Source: an uncultured Collinsella sp. (GTDB taxonomy: Bacteria > Actinomycetota > Coriobacteriia > Coriobacteriales > Coriobacteriaceae). From it: DNA of 6,991 nt. Made by a program: the position numbers and the translations under genes. This document shows positions 1-6,762 of the stretch, piece by piece (within the stretch, counting starts at the first letter, position 1; every line of letters begins with the position of its first letter). A model generated the notes under the pieces. It was not told the origin of the DNA and did not search any database. It saw only the letters and a program-made list of their open reading frames with translations. The DNA lies in NCBI GenBank assembly GCA_900553475.1, contig USEF01000082.1, positions 1-6,991 of the forward strand. Reading direction: 5' to 3'.

Positions 1-2550
1 TACACGCTGCCCGAGATGGTCAAGCTCACCGGCATGCCCGAGGCCCAGATCGAGAAGATGCTCGACGACATGAGCTACACGGGCTTGCTCGAGTACAACT
101 GGGAAAACCCCGAGCGCGCCAAGCAGTGGGTGCTGCCCATGCTGGTGCCGGGTTCTGCCGAGTTCCTCAACATGCGCGTGAGCCAGCTCGAGGAGCATCC
201 GGTCTATGCTAAGTTCTTTGAGCAGGCGTCTAAGGGACCGCTGTCCAAGGCCACGCCGATGGTGCCGCCCGGCGGCGCTGGCATCGGCATGCACGTCATT
301 CCGGTCGAGAAGGCTATCGATGCTTCGAGCACCTCGGTGCCGATCGAGCATATCGAGCATTGGCTCGACAAATACGAGGGCAAGTATGCCGCCAGTACCT
401 GCAGCTGCCGCGCGAGCCGTCGCGTGATGGGCGAGGGCTGCGCCGACGACCCCGCCGACTGGTGCATCGCCGTGGGCGATATGGCCGACTATGTGGTTGA
501 GACCGACCGCGGCCACTATGTGACGCGCGAGGAGGTCTACGACATCTTGCGCCAGGCCGAGGACAACGGCTTTGTGCACCAGATCACCAATATCGACGGC
601 GAGAACAAGATCTTCGCCATCTGCAACTGCAACGTCAACGTGTGCTACGCCCTGCGCACCTCGCAGCTGTTCAACACGCCCAATCTTTCGCGCTCGGCCT
701 ATGTCGCTAAGGTCGAGAAGGACAAGTGTGTGGCCTGCGGTCGCTGCGTTGAGGTGTGCCCGGCCGGCGCCGCCAAGCTCGGCCAGAAGCTCTGCAGCAA
801 AAAGGCCGGCGGACGGGTGCCCGAGTATCCGCGCCAGGAGCTGCCCGATGCCACCAAGTGGGACCACACCAAGTGGTCGCCCAACTACCGCAACGATAAC
901 CGTATCGAGACGCACGAGTCCGGCACCGCGCCCTGCAAGACGGCCTGCCCCGCGCACGTTGCCGTTCAGGGCTATTTGAAGCTCGCGGCGCAGGGTCGCT
1001 ATGACGAGGCCCTAGCACTCATTAAGCGCGAGAACCCGCTGCCCGCCATCTGCGGGCGTGTGTGCAATCGCCGCTGCGAGGATGCCTGCACCCGTGGTCG
1101 CGTGGATGCCGCCGTGGCTATCGACGAGGTCAAGAAGTTCATCGCCCAGCGCGATCTGGATGCCGCGACCCGCTATGTCCCGCCCGTGGTGACGCCGACG
1201 CGCGCTGGCGGCTTCGATCAGAAGATCGCCATTATCGGTGCCGGCCCGGCCGGTCTGTCCTGCGCCTTCTATCTGGCCGAGAAGGGCTACAAGCCCGTCG
1301 TATTCGAGAAGAATGAGCGCCCGGGCGGCATGCTCACCTATGGCATTCCCAGCTTTAAGCTGCAGAAGGATGTTATCGAGGCCGAGGTCGAGATCATTCG
1401 CCTGATGGGTGCCGAGTTCCGCTATGGTGTGGAGGTCGGTCGCGATGTGACGCTCGACGAGCTGCGCGAGCAGGGCTTTAAGGCCTTTTATGTTGCCATC
1501 GGCTGCCAGGGTGGTCGCCTCGCCGGTATTCCGGGCGAGGATGCCGAGGACGTGACCGTGGCCGTCGACTTCTTGCGCGAGGTCAACAGTGGCAAGATCG
1601 ACGCGCTGCCCGGCCGCACCATCGTGGTGGGCGGCGGCAACGTGGCTATCGACGTCGCACGCAACGCCTGCCGTCTGGGCTCCGAGCACGTTGAGATGTT
1701 CTGCCTGGAGAGCGAGGCTCAGATGCCCGCCAGCGAGGAGGAGCGTCGCGAGGCCGTTGAGGACGGCGCCCACATCAGCTGCGGCTGGGGCCCCAAGGAG
1801 GTTCACCTGGACGAGGCCGGTCGTGTGTGCGGCATCACCTTCAAGCGCTGCACGCGCGTCTATGACGACGAGGGTCGTTTTGCGCCCGAGTACGACGAGA
1901 ACGATCTGCGCCGTGTTGATGCCGACCGTGTCGTCATGTCGATTGGCCAGTCCATTGTGTGGGGCGACCTGCTGGCTGGCTCCAAGGTGGAGCTTGGCCG
2001 CGGCCAGGGTGCTCTTGCCGACCCCCAGACCTATCAGACTGCCGAGCCCGACGTCTTTGTGGGCGGCGACGTCTACACCGGTCCGAGCTTTGCCATCGAC
2101 GCCATCGCCGCCGGTCACGAGGCCGCCGTGTCCATCCATCGCTTTGTGCAGCCGGGATCCACGCTCACCATCGGCCGCAATCAGCTTCGCTACACCGCGC
2201 TCGACCGCGACGATGTCGTGATCGAGAGCTACGACAACGCGAGCCGCGAGGTGGCGCATGTCGACCGCGACCGCGAGAAGGCTGCACCCTTTAGCGAGTA
2301 CGTCGAGACCTTTACCGAGGAGCAGGTGCGCGCCGAGACCGCCCGCTGCCTGGGCTGCGGTGCCAGTGTAGTGGACCCCAACAAGTGCATCGGCTGCGGC
2401 CTGTGCACCACCAAGTGCGCGTTCGACGCCATCCATCTGGATCGCGACCGCCCCGAGTGCTCAACGATGGTCAAATACGAGCAAAAGCTCCCAAGCCTCG
2501 GCAAGTACGCATTGAAGCGTGCAATTAAGATTAAATTTGGGAAGAAGTAA
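1..2550 (+). CDS. Iron-sulfur/FAD-dependent NAD(P) oxidoreductase, GltD-like, 5' end outside the window
   Basis: The frame is open from base 1 and has no ribosome site before the first ATG at base 16, so the true start lies upstream. Residues are numbered from that ATG. In order I see: a helical, winged-helix-like N-terminus; a cysteine cluster C129-x-C131 with C142 and C150; a second group C203, C205, C210; a ferredoxin motif C238-x2-C241-x2-C244-x3-C248-P; a GltD-type N-terminal iron-sulfur domain (C307, C311, C346, C350, C354, C358); the FAD site GAGPAG at 408-413 with PGGMLTYGIP at 436-445; the NAD(P) site GGGNVAID at 539-546; the second FAD motif VGGD at 682-685; and a C-terminal cluster C778-x2-C781, C791-x2-C794-x2-C797-x3-C801. 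Family knowledge: GltD-like flavoproteins move electrons between NAD(P)H, flavin and iron-sulfur clusters. No signal peptide or membrane segment is visible in the part seen. The physiological electron partner cannot be read from the sequence. It lacks a GltB-like glutamate synthase large subunit downstream, so glutamate synthase is only a structural comparison. Confidence 0.9.
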   Translation, partial: YTLPEMVKLTGMPEAQIEKMLDDMSYTGLLEYNWENPERAKQWVLPMLVPGSAEFLNMRVSQLEEHPVYAKFFEQASKGPLSKATPMVPPGGAGIGMHVIPVEKAIDASSTSVPIEHIEHWLDKYEGKYAASTCSCRASRRVMGEGCADDPADWCIAVGDMADYVVETDRGHYVTREEVYDILRQAEDNGFVHQITNIDGENKIFAICNCNVNVCYALRTSQLFNTPNLSRSAYVAKVEKDKCVACGRCVEVCPAGAAKLGQKLCSKKAGGRVPEYPRQELPDATKWDHTKWSPNYRNDNRIETHESGTAPCKTACPAHVAVQGYLKLAAQGRYDEALALIKRENPLPAICGRVCNRRCEDACTRGRVDAAVAIDEVKKFIAQRDLDAATRYVPPVVTPTRAGGFDQKIAIIGAGPAGLSCAFYLAEKGYKPVVFEKNERPGGMLTYGIPSFKLQKDVIEAEVEIIRLMGAEFRYGVEVGRDVTLDELREQGFKAFYVAIGCQGGRLAGIPGEDAEDVTVAVDFLREVNSGKIDALPGRTIVVGGGNVAIDVARNACRLGSEHVEMFCLESEAQMPASEEERREAVEDGAHISCGWGPKEVHLDEAGRVCGITFKRCTRVYDDEGRFAPEYDENDLRRVDADRVVMSIGQSIVWGDLLAGSKVELGRGQGALADPQTYQTAEPDVFVGGDVYTGPSFAIDAIAAGHEAAVSIHRFVQPGSTLTIGRNQLRYTALDRDDVVIESYDNASREVAHVDRDREKAAPFSEYVETFTEEQVRAETARCLGCGASVVDPNKCIGCGLCTTKCAFDAIHLDRDRPECSTMVKYEQKLPSLGKYALKRAIKIKFGKK

Positions 2551-2563
2551 AAGAACCTGACAA

Positions 2564-2600
2564 GTCAGTGAGCGGCGCAGAGCGTCGCTCACTGACGTTT
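2564..2600 (+). terminator. Probable intrinsic terminator after the oxidoreductase gene
   Basis: The stem is 15 base pairs: 2564-2578 pairs with 2582-2596 around a three-base AGA loop. One pair is a G/T wobble (2575/2585) and the rest are Watson-Crick. It lies 13 bases after the TAA stop. The following tract is only GTTT, so termination may be incomplete or may need a factor, and some read-through into hypA is possible. Confidence 0.65.
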
Positions 2601-2625
2601 GGCTGACATCGCACTAACCGTTGTT

Positions 2626-2631
2626 GAAAGG
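2626..2631 (+). promoter_or_regulatory. Ribosome binding site that supports the TTG start of hypA
   Basis: GAAAGG lies 8 bases before TTG at 2640. No ATG or GTG gives the conserved Met-His-Glu beginning of HypA, so this site and the family N-terminus together fix the TTG start. It is weaker than the AGGAGG sites of the PTS genes. Confidence 0.6.
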
Positions 2632-2639
2632 TTTCTACC

Positions 2640-3068
2640 TTGCATGAATTGGGAATCGTCTATCACATCATTCGCGATGTCGAGAACGTGGCGCGCGCCA
2701 ATGGCGTGAGTCGCGTTTCGAGCGTCACGCTGCTGCTGGGCGAGGTCTCGGGCGTCGTTCCCGATCTCCTGCTCGACGCCTGGCGCTGGGCGGCAGATAA
2801 AAAGTCCATCGCGCAGGGTGCGGAGCTTCTTGTGGAGCTTGTCGAGGCCGTGACGCATTGCGAGGTGTGCGGCCGCGACTATGCGACCGTCGAGCACGGC
2901 AAGACCTGCCCTCATTGCGGCAGCGGCGAAACATACCTGCTGCAGGGCCAGGAGGTCATGATTAAGCAGATCGAGACCCCCGACGAGGACCCGGCAGGCG
3001 CTGTCCCCGATGACCCCTCCGACGCCCCCGATGCCGTCGATGCCGCCAACCCTCTCCACATCGCCTAG
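2640..3068 (+). CDS. hypA: Hydrogenase/urease nickel metallochaperone HypA
   Basis: HypA delivers nickel to [NiFe]-hydrogenase precursors, usually together with the GTPase HypB, and has a structural zinc site; it acts in the cytoplasm. The 142-residue product begins MHELGIVYHI, with the His2 and Glu3 of the HypA nickel site. The zinc site is two CxxC pairs, C74-EV-C77 and C90-PH-C93, at nearly the same places as in Escherichia coli HypA. The start is TTG, chosen because only it yields the conserved N-terminus. The HypA core ends near residue 112; the last 30 or so residues are rich in Asp, Pro and Ala and go beyond the usual length of about 115. The gene sits alone between two hairpins, and no hypB, hydrogenase or urease gene is visible here, so its client enzyme must be encoded elsewhere. 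The family call is secure from the motifs; the role of the tail is unknown. Confidence 0.93.
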   Translation: MHELGIVYHIIRDVENVARANGVSRVSSVTLLLGEVSGVVPDLLLDAWRWAADKKSIAQGAELLVELVEAVTHCEVCGRDYATVEHGKTCPHCGSGETYLLQGQEVMIKQIETPDEDPAGAVPDDPSDAPDAVDAANPLHIA

Positions 3069-3076
3069 AATCCCCT

Positions 3077-3147
3077 ATAAGTTGCGGTGAAATAGTTCCT
3101 AAATCCAGCCTTCTGGCTCTTAAACAAGAACTATTCCACCGCAACTT
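3077..3147 (+). repeat. Long imperfect palindrome, copy 1 of a 71-base dispersed repeat
   Basis: Two 20-base arms (3079-3098 and 3128-3147) pair at 19 of 20 positions around a 29-base spacer; the only mismatch is A3090 against C3136. The left arm contains GTTGCGGTG and the right arm CACCGCAAC. The same structure recurs at 6763-6833 in the same orientation, with nearly identical arms. The spacer contains a small extra hairpin, AGCC-TTCT-GGCT at 3107-3118. It has no coding potential and no transposase nearby. It may be a REP-like or miniature non-autonomous element, or a family of terminators. Confidence 0.85.
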
Positions 3148-3151
3148 TTTT
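3079..3151 (+). terminator. Probable hypA terminator formed by repeat copy 1
   Basis: The 20-base stem of repeat copy 1 is followed directly by six T residues (3146-3151, the first two inside the right arm), starting about 80 bases after the hypA stop. The fold and T run fit an intrinsic terminator on the + strand, although the 29-base spacer is longer than a typical loop. There is no comparable T run on the other strand. Confidence 0.6.
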
Positions 3152-3397
3152 GAGTAGTTTCGTAGTGCATAAGTCACGAAAATAGTCAAGTCATGTCTGT
3201 TTAAACAAAATAGCAGTAGTACAAGTACATTCGCACTTGCTTAAAATCATTATTAATGAACAGCCTGCTTGTATCTGTAAAGTACATGGCTTGATGAGCG
3301 ACGCTCTGGCGGGTAATGAGTCGAAAACCAGCAACGTAATCAATTTGTAACAAACTTAGACATTTAAACAAATAATCCAACCTTTTGCGGATTTAGC
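3152..3397. other. AT-rich non-coding region upstream of the PTS operon
   Basis: This stretch is clearly richer in A and T than the genes around it and contains no gene I can support. It holds a perfect 10-base palindrome TGTTTAAACA at 3198-3207, a 5-base inverted pair CAAGT/ACTTG near 3222-3239, the short palindrome GAGCGACGCTC at 3296-3306, and TTAAACAAA twice (3201-3209 and 3364-3372). Any of these could bind a regulator of the PTS operon, but none matches a site I can name. Confidence 0.5.
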
Positions 3398-3403
3398 TAT
3401 AAT
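3398..3403 (+). promoter_or_regulatory. Candidate -10 box of the manXYZ promoter
   Basis: A perfect TATAAT lies 70 bases before the manX ATG, which would give an untranslated leader of roughly 60 bases. No TTGACA-like box is found 16-18 bases upstream and there is no TG extension. If this is the promoter, it probably depends on an activator bound in the AT-rich region. No sigma-54 type -24/-12 element is seen. Confidence 0.5.
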
Positions 3404-3460
3404 TCCACAAACCAAACAGGTATACTCCTTTCATGTCGTGTAGGAATTACGTAGACAAAA

Positions 3461-3466
3461 AGGAGG
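3461..3466 (+). promoter_or_regulatory. Strong ribosome binding site choosing ATG 3474 for manX
   Basis: AGGAGG lies 7 bases before ATG 3474 but only 4 bases before the in-frame GTG at 3471. The ATG has the better spacing, so the start one codon after the GTG is preferred. Confidence 0.75.
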
Positions 3467-3473
3467 TTATGTG

Positions 3474-4463
3474 ATGGTAAGTATTGTTCTTGCTAGCCAC
3501 GGGGACTTGGCAGCTGGAATCAAGCAGACGGGCTCGATGGTCTTTGGCGATCAGCCGTCTGTGGCCGTGGTCTCGCTCGAGCCGAGCATGGGCCCCGACG
3601 ACTTCCGTGCTAAGGTCGAGGAAGCAGTCGCTTCCTTCGACGACCAGGAGCAGGTACTCTTCCTCGTTGATCTGTGGGGCGGCACGCCGTTCAACCAGAT
3701 CAGCGGGCTCATCGAGGGCCACGATTCCTGGGCTATCGTCACCGGTGTCAACCTGCCTATGCTCATCGAGGCATATTCGCAGCGCTTTGACGCAAAGAAC
3801 ACTGCACATGCGATCGCAAAACATCTCGTGACTGAGGCTAAGGCTGGCGTGCGCGTCAAGCCCGAGTCTCTGGAGCCCGAGGAGAAGAAGCCGGCTGCGG
3901 CCGCCGCTGCTCCTGCAGGCGCCATCCCTCCGGGAACGGTTATCGGCGACGGGCATATCAAGATTGCCCACGTCCGTATCGACACCCGTCTGCTGCATGG
4001 TCAGGTGGCTACCACGTGGACCAAGCAGATCAACCCCAACCGCATCATCGTGGTTTCCGACGGCGTTGCTCACGACGAGCTCCGCAAGACCATGATCGAG
4101 CAGGCTGCCCCTCCGGGAGTCCATGCCAACGTCGTGCCTATCAAGAAGATGGCCGAGGTCGTCAAGGACACGCGTTTTGGCGACACCAAGGCCATGCTGC
4201 TCTTCGAGAACCCGCAGGATCTGCTCAAGGCCATCGAGGCCGGCGTCGACATCAAGGAAGTCAACATCGGTTCCATGGCTCACTCCAAGGGCAAGGTCGT
4301 CGTCACCAACGCCGTCGCTATGGGCGATGACGACGTTAAGACCCTCGAGGCCCTCAAGGCCAAGGGCGTCAAGTTCGAGGTCCGCAAGGTTCCTTCGGAT
4401 GCCTCCGAGGATCTCGACGCCATGTTGAAGAAAGCTAAGGCCGAACTGGCCGCTCAAGCATAG
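3474..4463 (+). CDS. manX: Mannose-family PTS, fused EIIA-EIIB component
   Basis: This cytoplasmic protein carries phosphate from HPr to the sugar. The 329-residue product has a IIA domain (about 1-125) that begins MVSIVLASHG, where His9 is the expected first phosphorylation site and Asp66 in VDLWGGTPFN is the conserved active-site acid. An Ala-Pro-Glu linker follows (about 130-160, with a run of six alanines). The IIB domain (about 163-329) carries IDTRLLHGQVAT with His175, the second phosphorylation site and the same position as in E. coli ManX; IIVVSD and APPG motifs of the family follow. Length matches E. coli ManX (323). It is the first gene of manXYZ, and manY starts 18 bases after its stop, so the three are surely cotranscribed. 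Mannose, glucose, N-acetylglucosamine, fructose and sorbose systems share this architecture, so the exact sugar is uncertain; the fused IIAB form favours the mannose/glucose type. Confidence 0.95.
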   Translation: MVSIVLASHGDLAAGIKQTGSMVFGDQPSVAVVSLEPSMGPDDFRAKVEEAVASFDDQEQVLFLVDLWGGTPFNQISGLIEGHDSWAIVTGVNLPMLIEAYSQRFDAKNTAHAIAKHLVTEAKAGVRVKPESLEPEEKKPAAAAAAPAGAIPPGTVIGDGHIKIAHVRIDTRLLHGQVATTWTKQINPNRIIVVSDGVAHDELRKTMIEQAAPPGVHANVVPIKKMAEVVKDTRFGDTKAMLLFENPQDLLKAIEAGVDIKEVNIGSMAHSKGKVVVTNAVAMGDDDVKTLEALKAKGVKFEVRKVPSDASEDLDAMLKKAKAELAAQA

Positions 4464-4481
4464 TAAAGGAGGGTCCGATAC

Positions 4482-5300
4482 ATGTCTGCAATCACTATTC
4501 TGCTTGTTGCGATTGTCGCGTTGCTTGCCGGTATGGAAGGCATTCTGGATGAGTTCCAGTTCCATCAGCCGCTCGTGGCATGCACGCTTATCGGTCTCGT
4601 AACCGGTCACCTTCAGGAGGGCATCCTCCTGGGCGGTTCGCTCCAGATGATGGCCCTTGGCTGGGCTAACGTCGGCGCCGCCGTCGCGCCTGACGCCGCT
4701 CTGGCCTCGGTCGCTTCTTCGATCATCATGGTGCTCGCCCTCAACGGCGGCGCCACTGATTCGGCCAAGGCCGTTACCGCGGCCATCGCCGTCGCCGTCC
4801 CGCTGTCGGTCGCTGGTCTGTTCCTGACCATGATCTGCCGTACCATTGCTACCGCTATCGCTCACGCCATGGACGGTTGCGCCGAGAAGGGCGACTTCTC
4901 CGGCATCGAGCGCTGGCAGTACGCTGCCATCCTCATGCAGGGCCTTCGTATCGCCATCCCGGCAGTACTTCTGTGCGTTATCCCGGCCGAGGCTGTTACC
5001 AACGCGCTTAACGCTATGCCCGACTGGCTGTCCGGCGGCATGGCCGTCGGCGGCGGCATGGTCGCTTCCGTCGGTTACGCCATGGTCATCAACATGATGG
5101 CCACCAAGGAGACCTGGCCGTTCTTCATCCTCGGCTTTGTCCTTGCTGCCATCCCTCAGCTCACGCTGATCGCCCTTGGCCTCATCGGCATCTCCCTTGC
5201 CCTCATCTACCTTGGCCTTAAGGATCTGGCCAAGCAGGGTGGCGGCACGGGCGGTGGCTCCGGCGACCCGCTCGGCGACATTCTGAACGATTACGAGTAG
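4482..5300 (+). CDS. manY: Mannose-family PTS, membrane component EIIC
   Basis: EIIC forms the sugar channel together with EIID in the cytoplasmic membrane. The 272-residue product (E. coli ManY is 266) is strongly hydrophobic, with several membrane segments, for example about 3-20, 74-90, 96-118, 150-170 and 214-246. The family signature is clear: FQFHQPLV at 25-32, GLVTGHLQEGILLGGSLQ at 38-55 and APDAALASVAS at 69-79. A good site (AGGAGG, 4467-4472) lies 9 bases before the ATG. The C-terminal tail is glycine-rich (about 253-261) and then acidic, which is unlike the middle of the protein and may be a flexible extension. It is the second gene of the operon and manZ begins 16 bases after its stop. 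Confidence 0.95.
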   Translation: MSAITILLVAIVALLAGMEGILDEFQFHQPLVACTLIGLVTGHLQEGILLGGSLQMMALGWANVGAAVAPDAALASVASSIIMVLALNGGATDSAKAVTAAIAVAVPLSVAGLFLTMICRTIATAIAHAMDGCAEKGDFSGIERWQYAAILMQGLRIAIPAVLLCVIPAEAVTNALNAMPDWLSGGMAVGGGMVASVGYAMVINMMATKETWPFFILGFVLAAIPQLTLIALGLIGISLALIYLGLKDLAKQGGGTGGGSGDPLGDILNDYE

Positions 5301-5306
5301 GAGGGG
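5300..5306 (+). promoter_or_regulatory. Ribosome binding site choosing ATG 5317 for manZ
   Basis: GGAGGGG overlaps the last base of the manY stop codon. It is 10 bases before ATG 5317 but only one base before an in-frame GTG at 5308, which is too close for initiation. The ATG also gives an N-terminus of normal length for the family. Confidence 0.7.
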
Positions 5307-5316
5307 AGTGATACAT

Positions 5317-6237
5317 ATGGCAGAGAACAAGATTCAGCTCACCAAGGCTGACCGTAAGAAGGTTTGCTTCCGTCATCAGTTCCTTCAGGGCTCGTGGAAC
5401 TACGAGCGTATGCAGAACGGCGGCTGGTGCTTCGCAATGATCCCTGCGATCAAGAAGCTCTACACCAGCAAGGATGACCAGATTGCCGCGCTTAAGCGCC
5501 ACCTGGAGTTCTATAACACCCACCCCTATGTTTCCGCCCCCGTCATTGGCGTTACCCTCGCCCTCGAGGAGGAGCGCGCCAACGGTGCTCCGATCGATGA
5601 CGTCGCCATCCAGGGCGTCAAGGTCGGTATGATGGGCCCGCTCGCCGGCGTCGGTGACCCCGTCTTCTGGTTCACCCTTCGCCCGATTCTGGGCGCTCTG
5701 GGCGCTTCCCTGGCCATGTCCGGCAGCATCGTCGGTCCGTTGCTGTTCTTCTTCGCGTGGAACATCATCCGTTACGCTTTCCTGTGGTACACACAGGAGT
5801 TTGGCTACAAGGTCGGCTCCTCTATCGCCAAGGACCTCTCCGGCGGTCTGATGGGCAAGGTCACCGAGGGCGCTTCCATCCTGGGTATGTTCATCATCGG
5901 CGCCCTGGTCGAGCGCTGGGTGTCCATTTCCTTCACCCCGATCGTCTCCACGGTCAAGCAGTCTGCTGGCGCCTTTATCGACTGGGCTAGCCTGCCTTCC
6001 GGTTCCGAGGGTATCAAGGAAGCGCTGACGATGTACAACTCCGTCGGTGCTACCGCCCTTGATCAGATGAAGGTCACCACGCTCCAGGGTAACCTCGATC
6101 AGCTCATCCCCGGCCTTGCCGCCGTGTGCCTGACCCTGCTGGTCTGCAAGCTCCTCAAGAAGAAGGTTAGCCCGATCGTCATCATCCTGGCTCTCTTCGC
6201 CGTCGGCATCATCGGTCGCTTCTGCGGCTTCATGTAA
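5317..6237 (+). CDS. manZ: Mannose-family PTS, membrane component EIID
   Basis: EIID completes the membrane permease with EIIC. The 306-residue product is slightly longer than E. coli ManZ (about 285). It starts with a polar region containing LTKADRKKV and FLQGSWNYERMQNGGW (about 8-37), which matches the EIID N-terminus. NTHPY at 67-71 and VKVGMMGPLAGVGDPVFW at 101-118 are the family's conserved segments. Hydrophobic stretches lie at about 120-155, 185-200, 263-280 and 286-303, with the soluble EIID region at about 205-262 between them. No truncation or frameshift is seen. It is the last gene before a terminator. Codon choice in manXYZ leans strongly to C-ending and a few G-ending codons (AAG, GGC, CTC), which suggests high expression; this is an inference from inspection. 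Confidence 0.95.
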   Translation: MAENKIQLTKADRKKVCFRHQFLQGSWNYERMQNGGWCFAMIPAIKKLYTSKDDQIAALKRHLEFYNTHPYVSAPVIGVTLALEEERANGAPIDDVAIQGVKVGMMGPLAGVGDPVFWFTLRPILGALGASLAMSGSIVGPLLFFFAWNIIRYAFLWYTQEFGYKVGSSIAKDLSGGLMGKVTEGASILGMFIIGALVERWVSISFTPIVSTVKQSAGAFIDWASLPSGSEGIKEALTMYNSVGATALDQMKVTTLQGNLDQLIPGLAAVCLTLLVCKLLKKKVSPIVIILALFAVGIIGRFCGFM

Positions 6238-6287
6238 GCACGCTTCGGCTTAAGACCGAGAGTTGCTAGGTAAGGGCTTTTGAGCCA

Positions 6288-6317
6288 TTGAAACGGACCG
6301 CACCCGGTGGGTACACT
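6288..6317 (+). promoter_or_regulatory. Possible promoter for manO overlapping the terminator
   Basis: TTGAAA (6288-6293) and TACACT (6312-6317) are 18 bases apart. They match the usual boxes at 5 of 6 and 4 of 6 positions. Transcription would start near 6324, inside the 3' arm of the terminator hairpin, giving a leader of about 34 bases before manO. The match could be chance, because the region is short and the hairpin imposes its own sequence. Confidence 0.35.
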
Positions 6318-6341
6318 GGATGCGGTCCGATTGTTTTAATT
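6294..6341 (+). terminator. Intrinsic terminator between manZ and manO
   Basis: The arms 6294-6309 and 6314-6329 pair around a GGTA tetraloop. The outer nine pairs (CGGACCGCA with TGCGGTCCG) are perfect; then there is one C/A mismatch and six further pairs, one of them G/T. The T-rich tail ATTGTTTTAATT follows. It is the clearest terminator in the window and should end most manXYZ transcripts. Confidence 0.85.
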
Positions 6342-6357
6342 GGAGGGCGAGGCGCGT

Positions 6358-6756
6358 ATGGCGCAATCTCAGAACAGCACGGTCGATCTGGCAACGCCGG
6401 CAACCTGCCTGATGGGGCTTACCAGCCACGGTAACGTGATGGTGGGCAATAAGGCGTTCGAGTACTATAACGAGCGCAATCCCGAGGATTATATTCAAAT
6501 CCCGTGGGACGAGGTCGACTATATTGCCGCCGAGGTTTTGCGCGGCACCAAGAAGATCACGCGTTTTGCCATCTTCACCAAGGACAACGGTCACTTTACG
6601 TTTTCGACGCGTGACGACAAAGAGACGCTTCGCGCGGTCCGCAAGTACATCGACGAGAATAAGCTCGTGCGTTCGCCCGACTTTATCGATGTGACGGCCA
6701 AGGGCGCCAAGAGCATCCCCTCCGTCATCAAAAACCTCTTCCACAAAGGCAACTAG
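6358..6756 (+). CDS. manO: DUF956 family protein, ManO-like, associated with mannose PTS
   Basis: Proteins of the DUF956/ManO family are found next to mannose-class PTS genes, mostly in Firmicutes and actinobacteria; their exact function is not established, and a regulatory or PTS-accessory role is suspected from gene order. The 132-residue product is soluble with no membrane segment. The conserved core runs from FEYYNERNPEDYIQIPWDEV (34-53) through ITRFAIFTKDNGHFTFSTRD (67-86) to YIDENKLVRSPDF (97-109). The ATG at 6358 is preferred because GGAGGG (6342-6347) lies 10 bases before it; an in-frame TTG at 6340 overlaps that site and is unlikely. Unlike many manLMNO-type operons, here a terminator lies between the membrane genes and this one, so its expression may be partly independent. 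Confidence 0.9.
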   Translation: MAQSQNSTVDLATPATCLMGLTSHGNVMVGNKAFEYYNERNPEDYIQIPWDEVDYIAAEVLRGTKKITRFAIFTKDNGHFTFSTRDDKETLRAVRKYIDENKLVRSPDFIDVTAKGAKSIPSVIKNLFHKGN

Positions 6757-6762
6757 CTCCTC

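Noticed and set aside
1012..2436. Open frame of 474 codons on the minus strand inside the oxidoreductase gene
   Set aside because: It is opposite the conserved FAD and NAD(P) sites on the + strand. The product is rich in Ala, Gly and His and has no family motif, which fits a compositional shadow.
3077..3147. Palindrome considered as a CRISPR repeat or insertion-sequence end
   Set aside because: There are only two copies, 3.7 kb apart, with ordinary genes in between; there are no regular spacers, no transposase and no clear target duplication.
3256..3350. Two tiny overlapping open frames (12 and 18 codons) before the PTS operon, considered as leader peptides
   Set aside because: Neither has a ribosome site, there is no run of regulatory codons, and no attenuator hairpin follows them before manX.
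3447..5330. Open frame of 627 codons on the minus strand across manX and manY
   Set aside because: It lies opposite two certain PTS genes and follows the GC-rich third-position pattern of the + strand. Its translation is low in complexity, with many Asp, His, Gly and Leu residues, no recognisable domain and no ribosome site.
6243..6286. Two short hairpins after the manZ stop (4-base stems)
   Set aside because: The stems are too short and lack T runs; they can arise by chance beside the much stronger terminator at 6294.
6250..6744. Open frame of 164 codons on the minus strand across manO
   Set aside because: It runs through the terminator hairpin and the DUF956 gene; no motif or ribosome site supports it.
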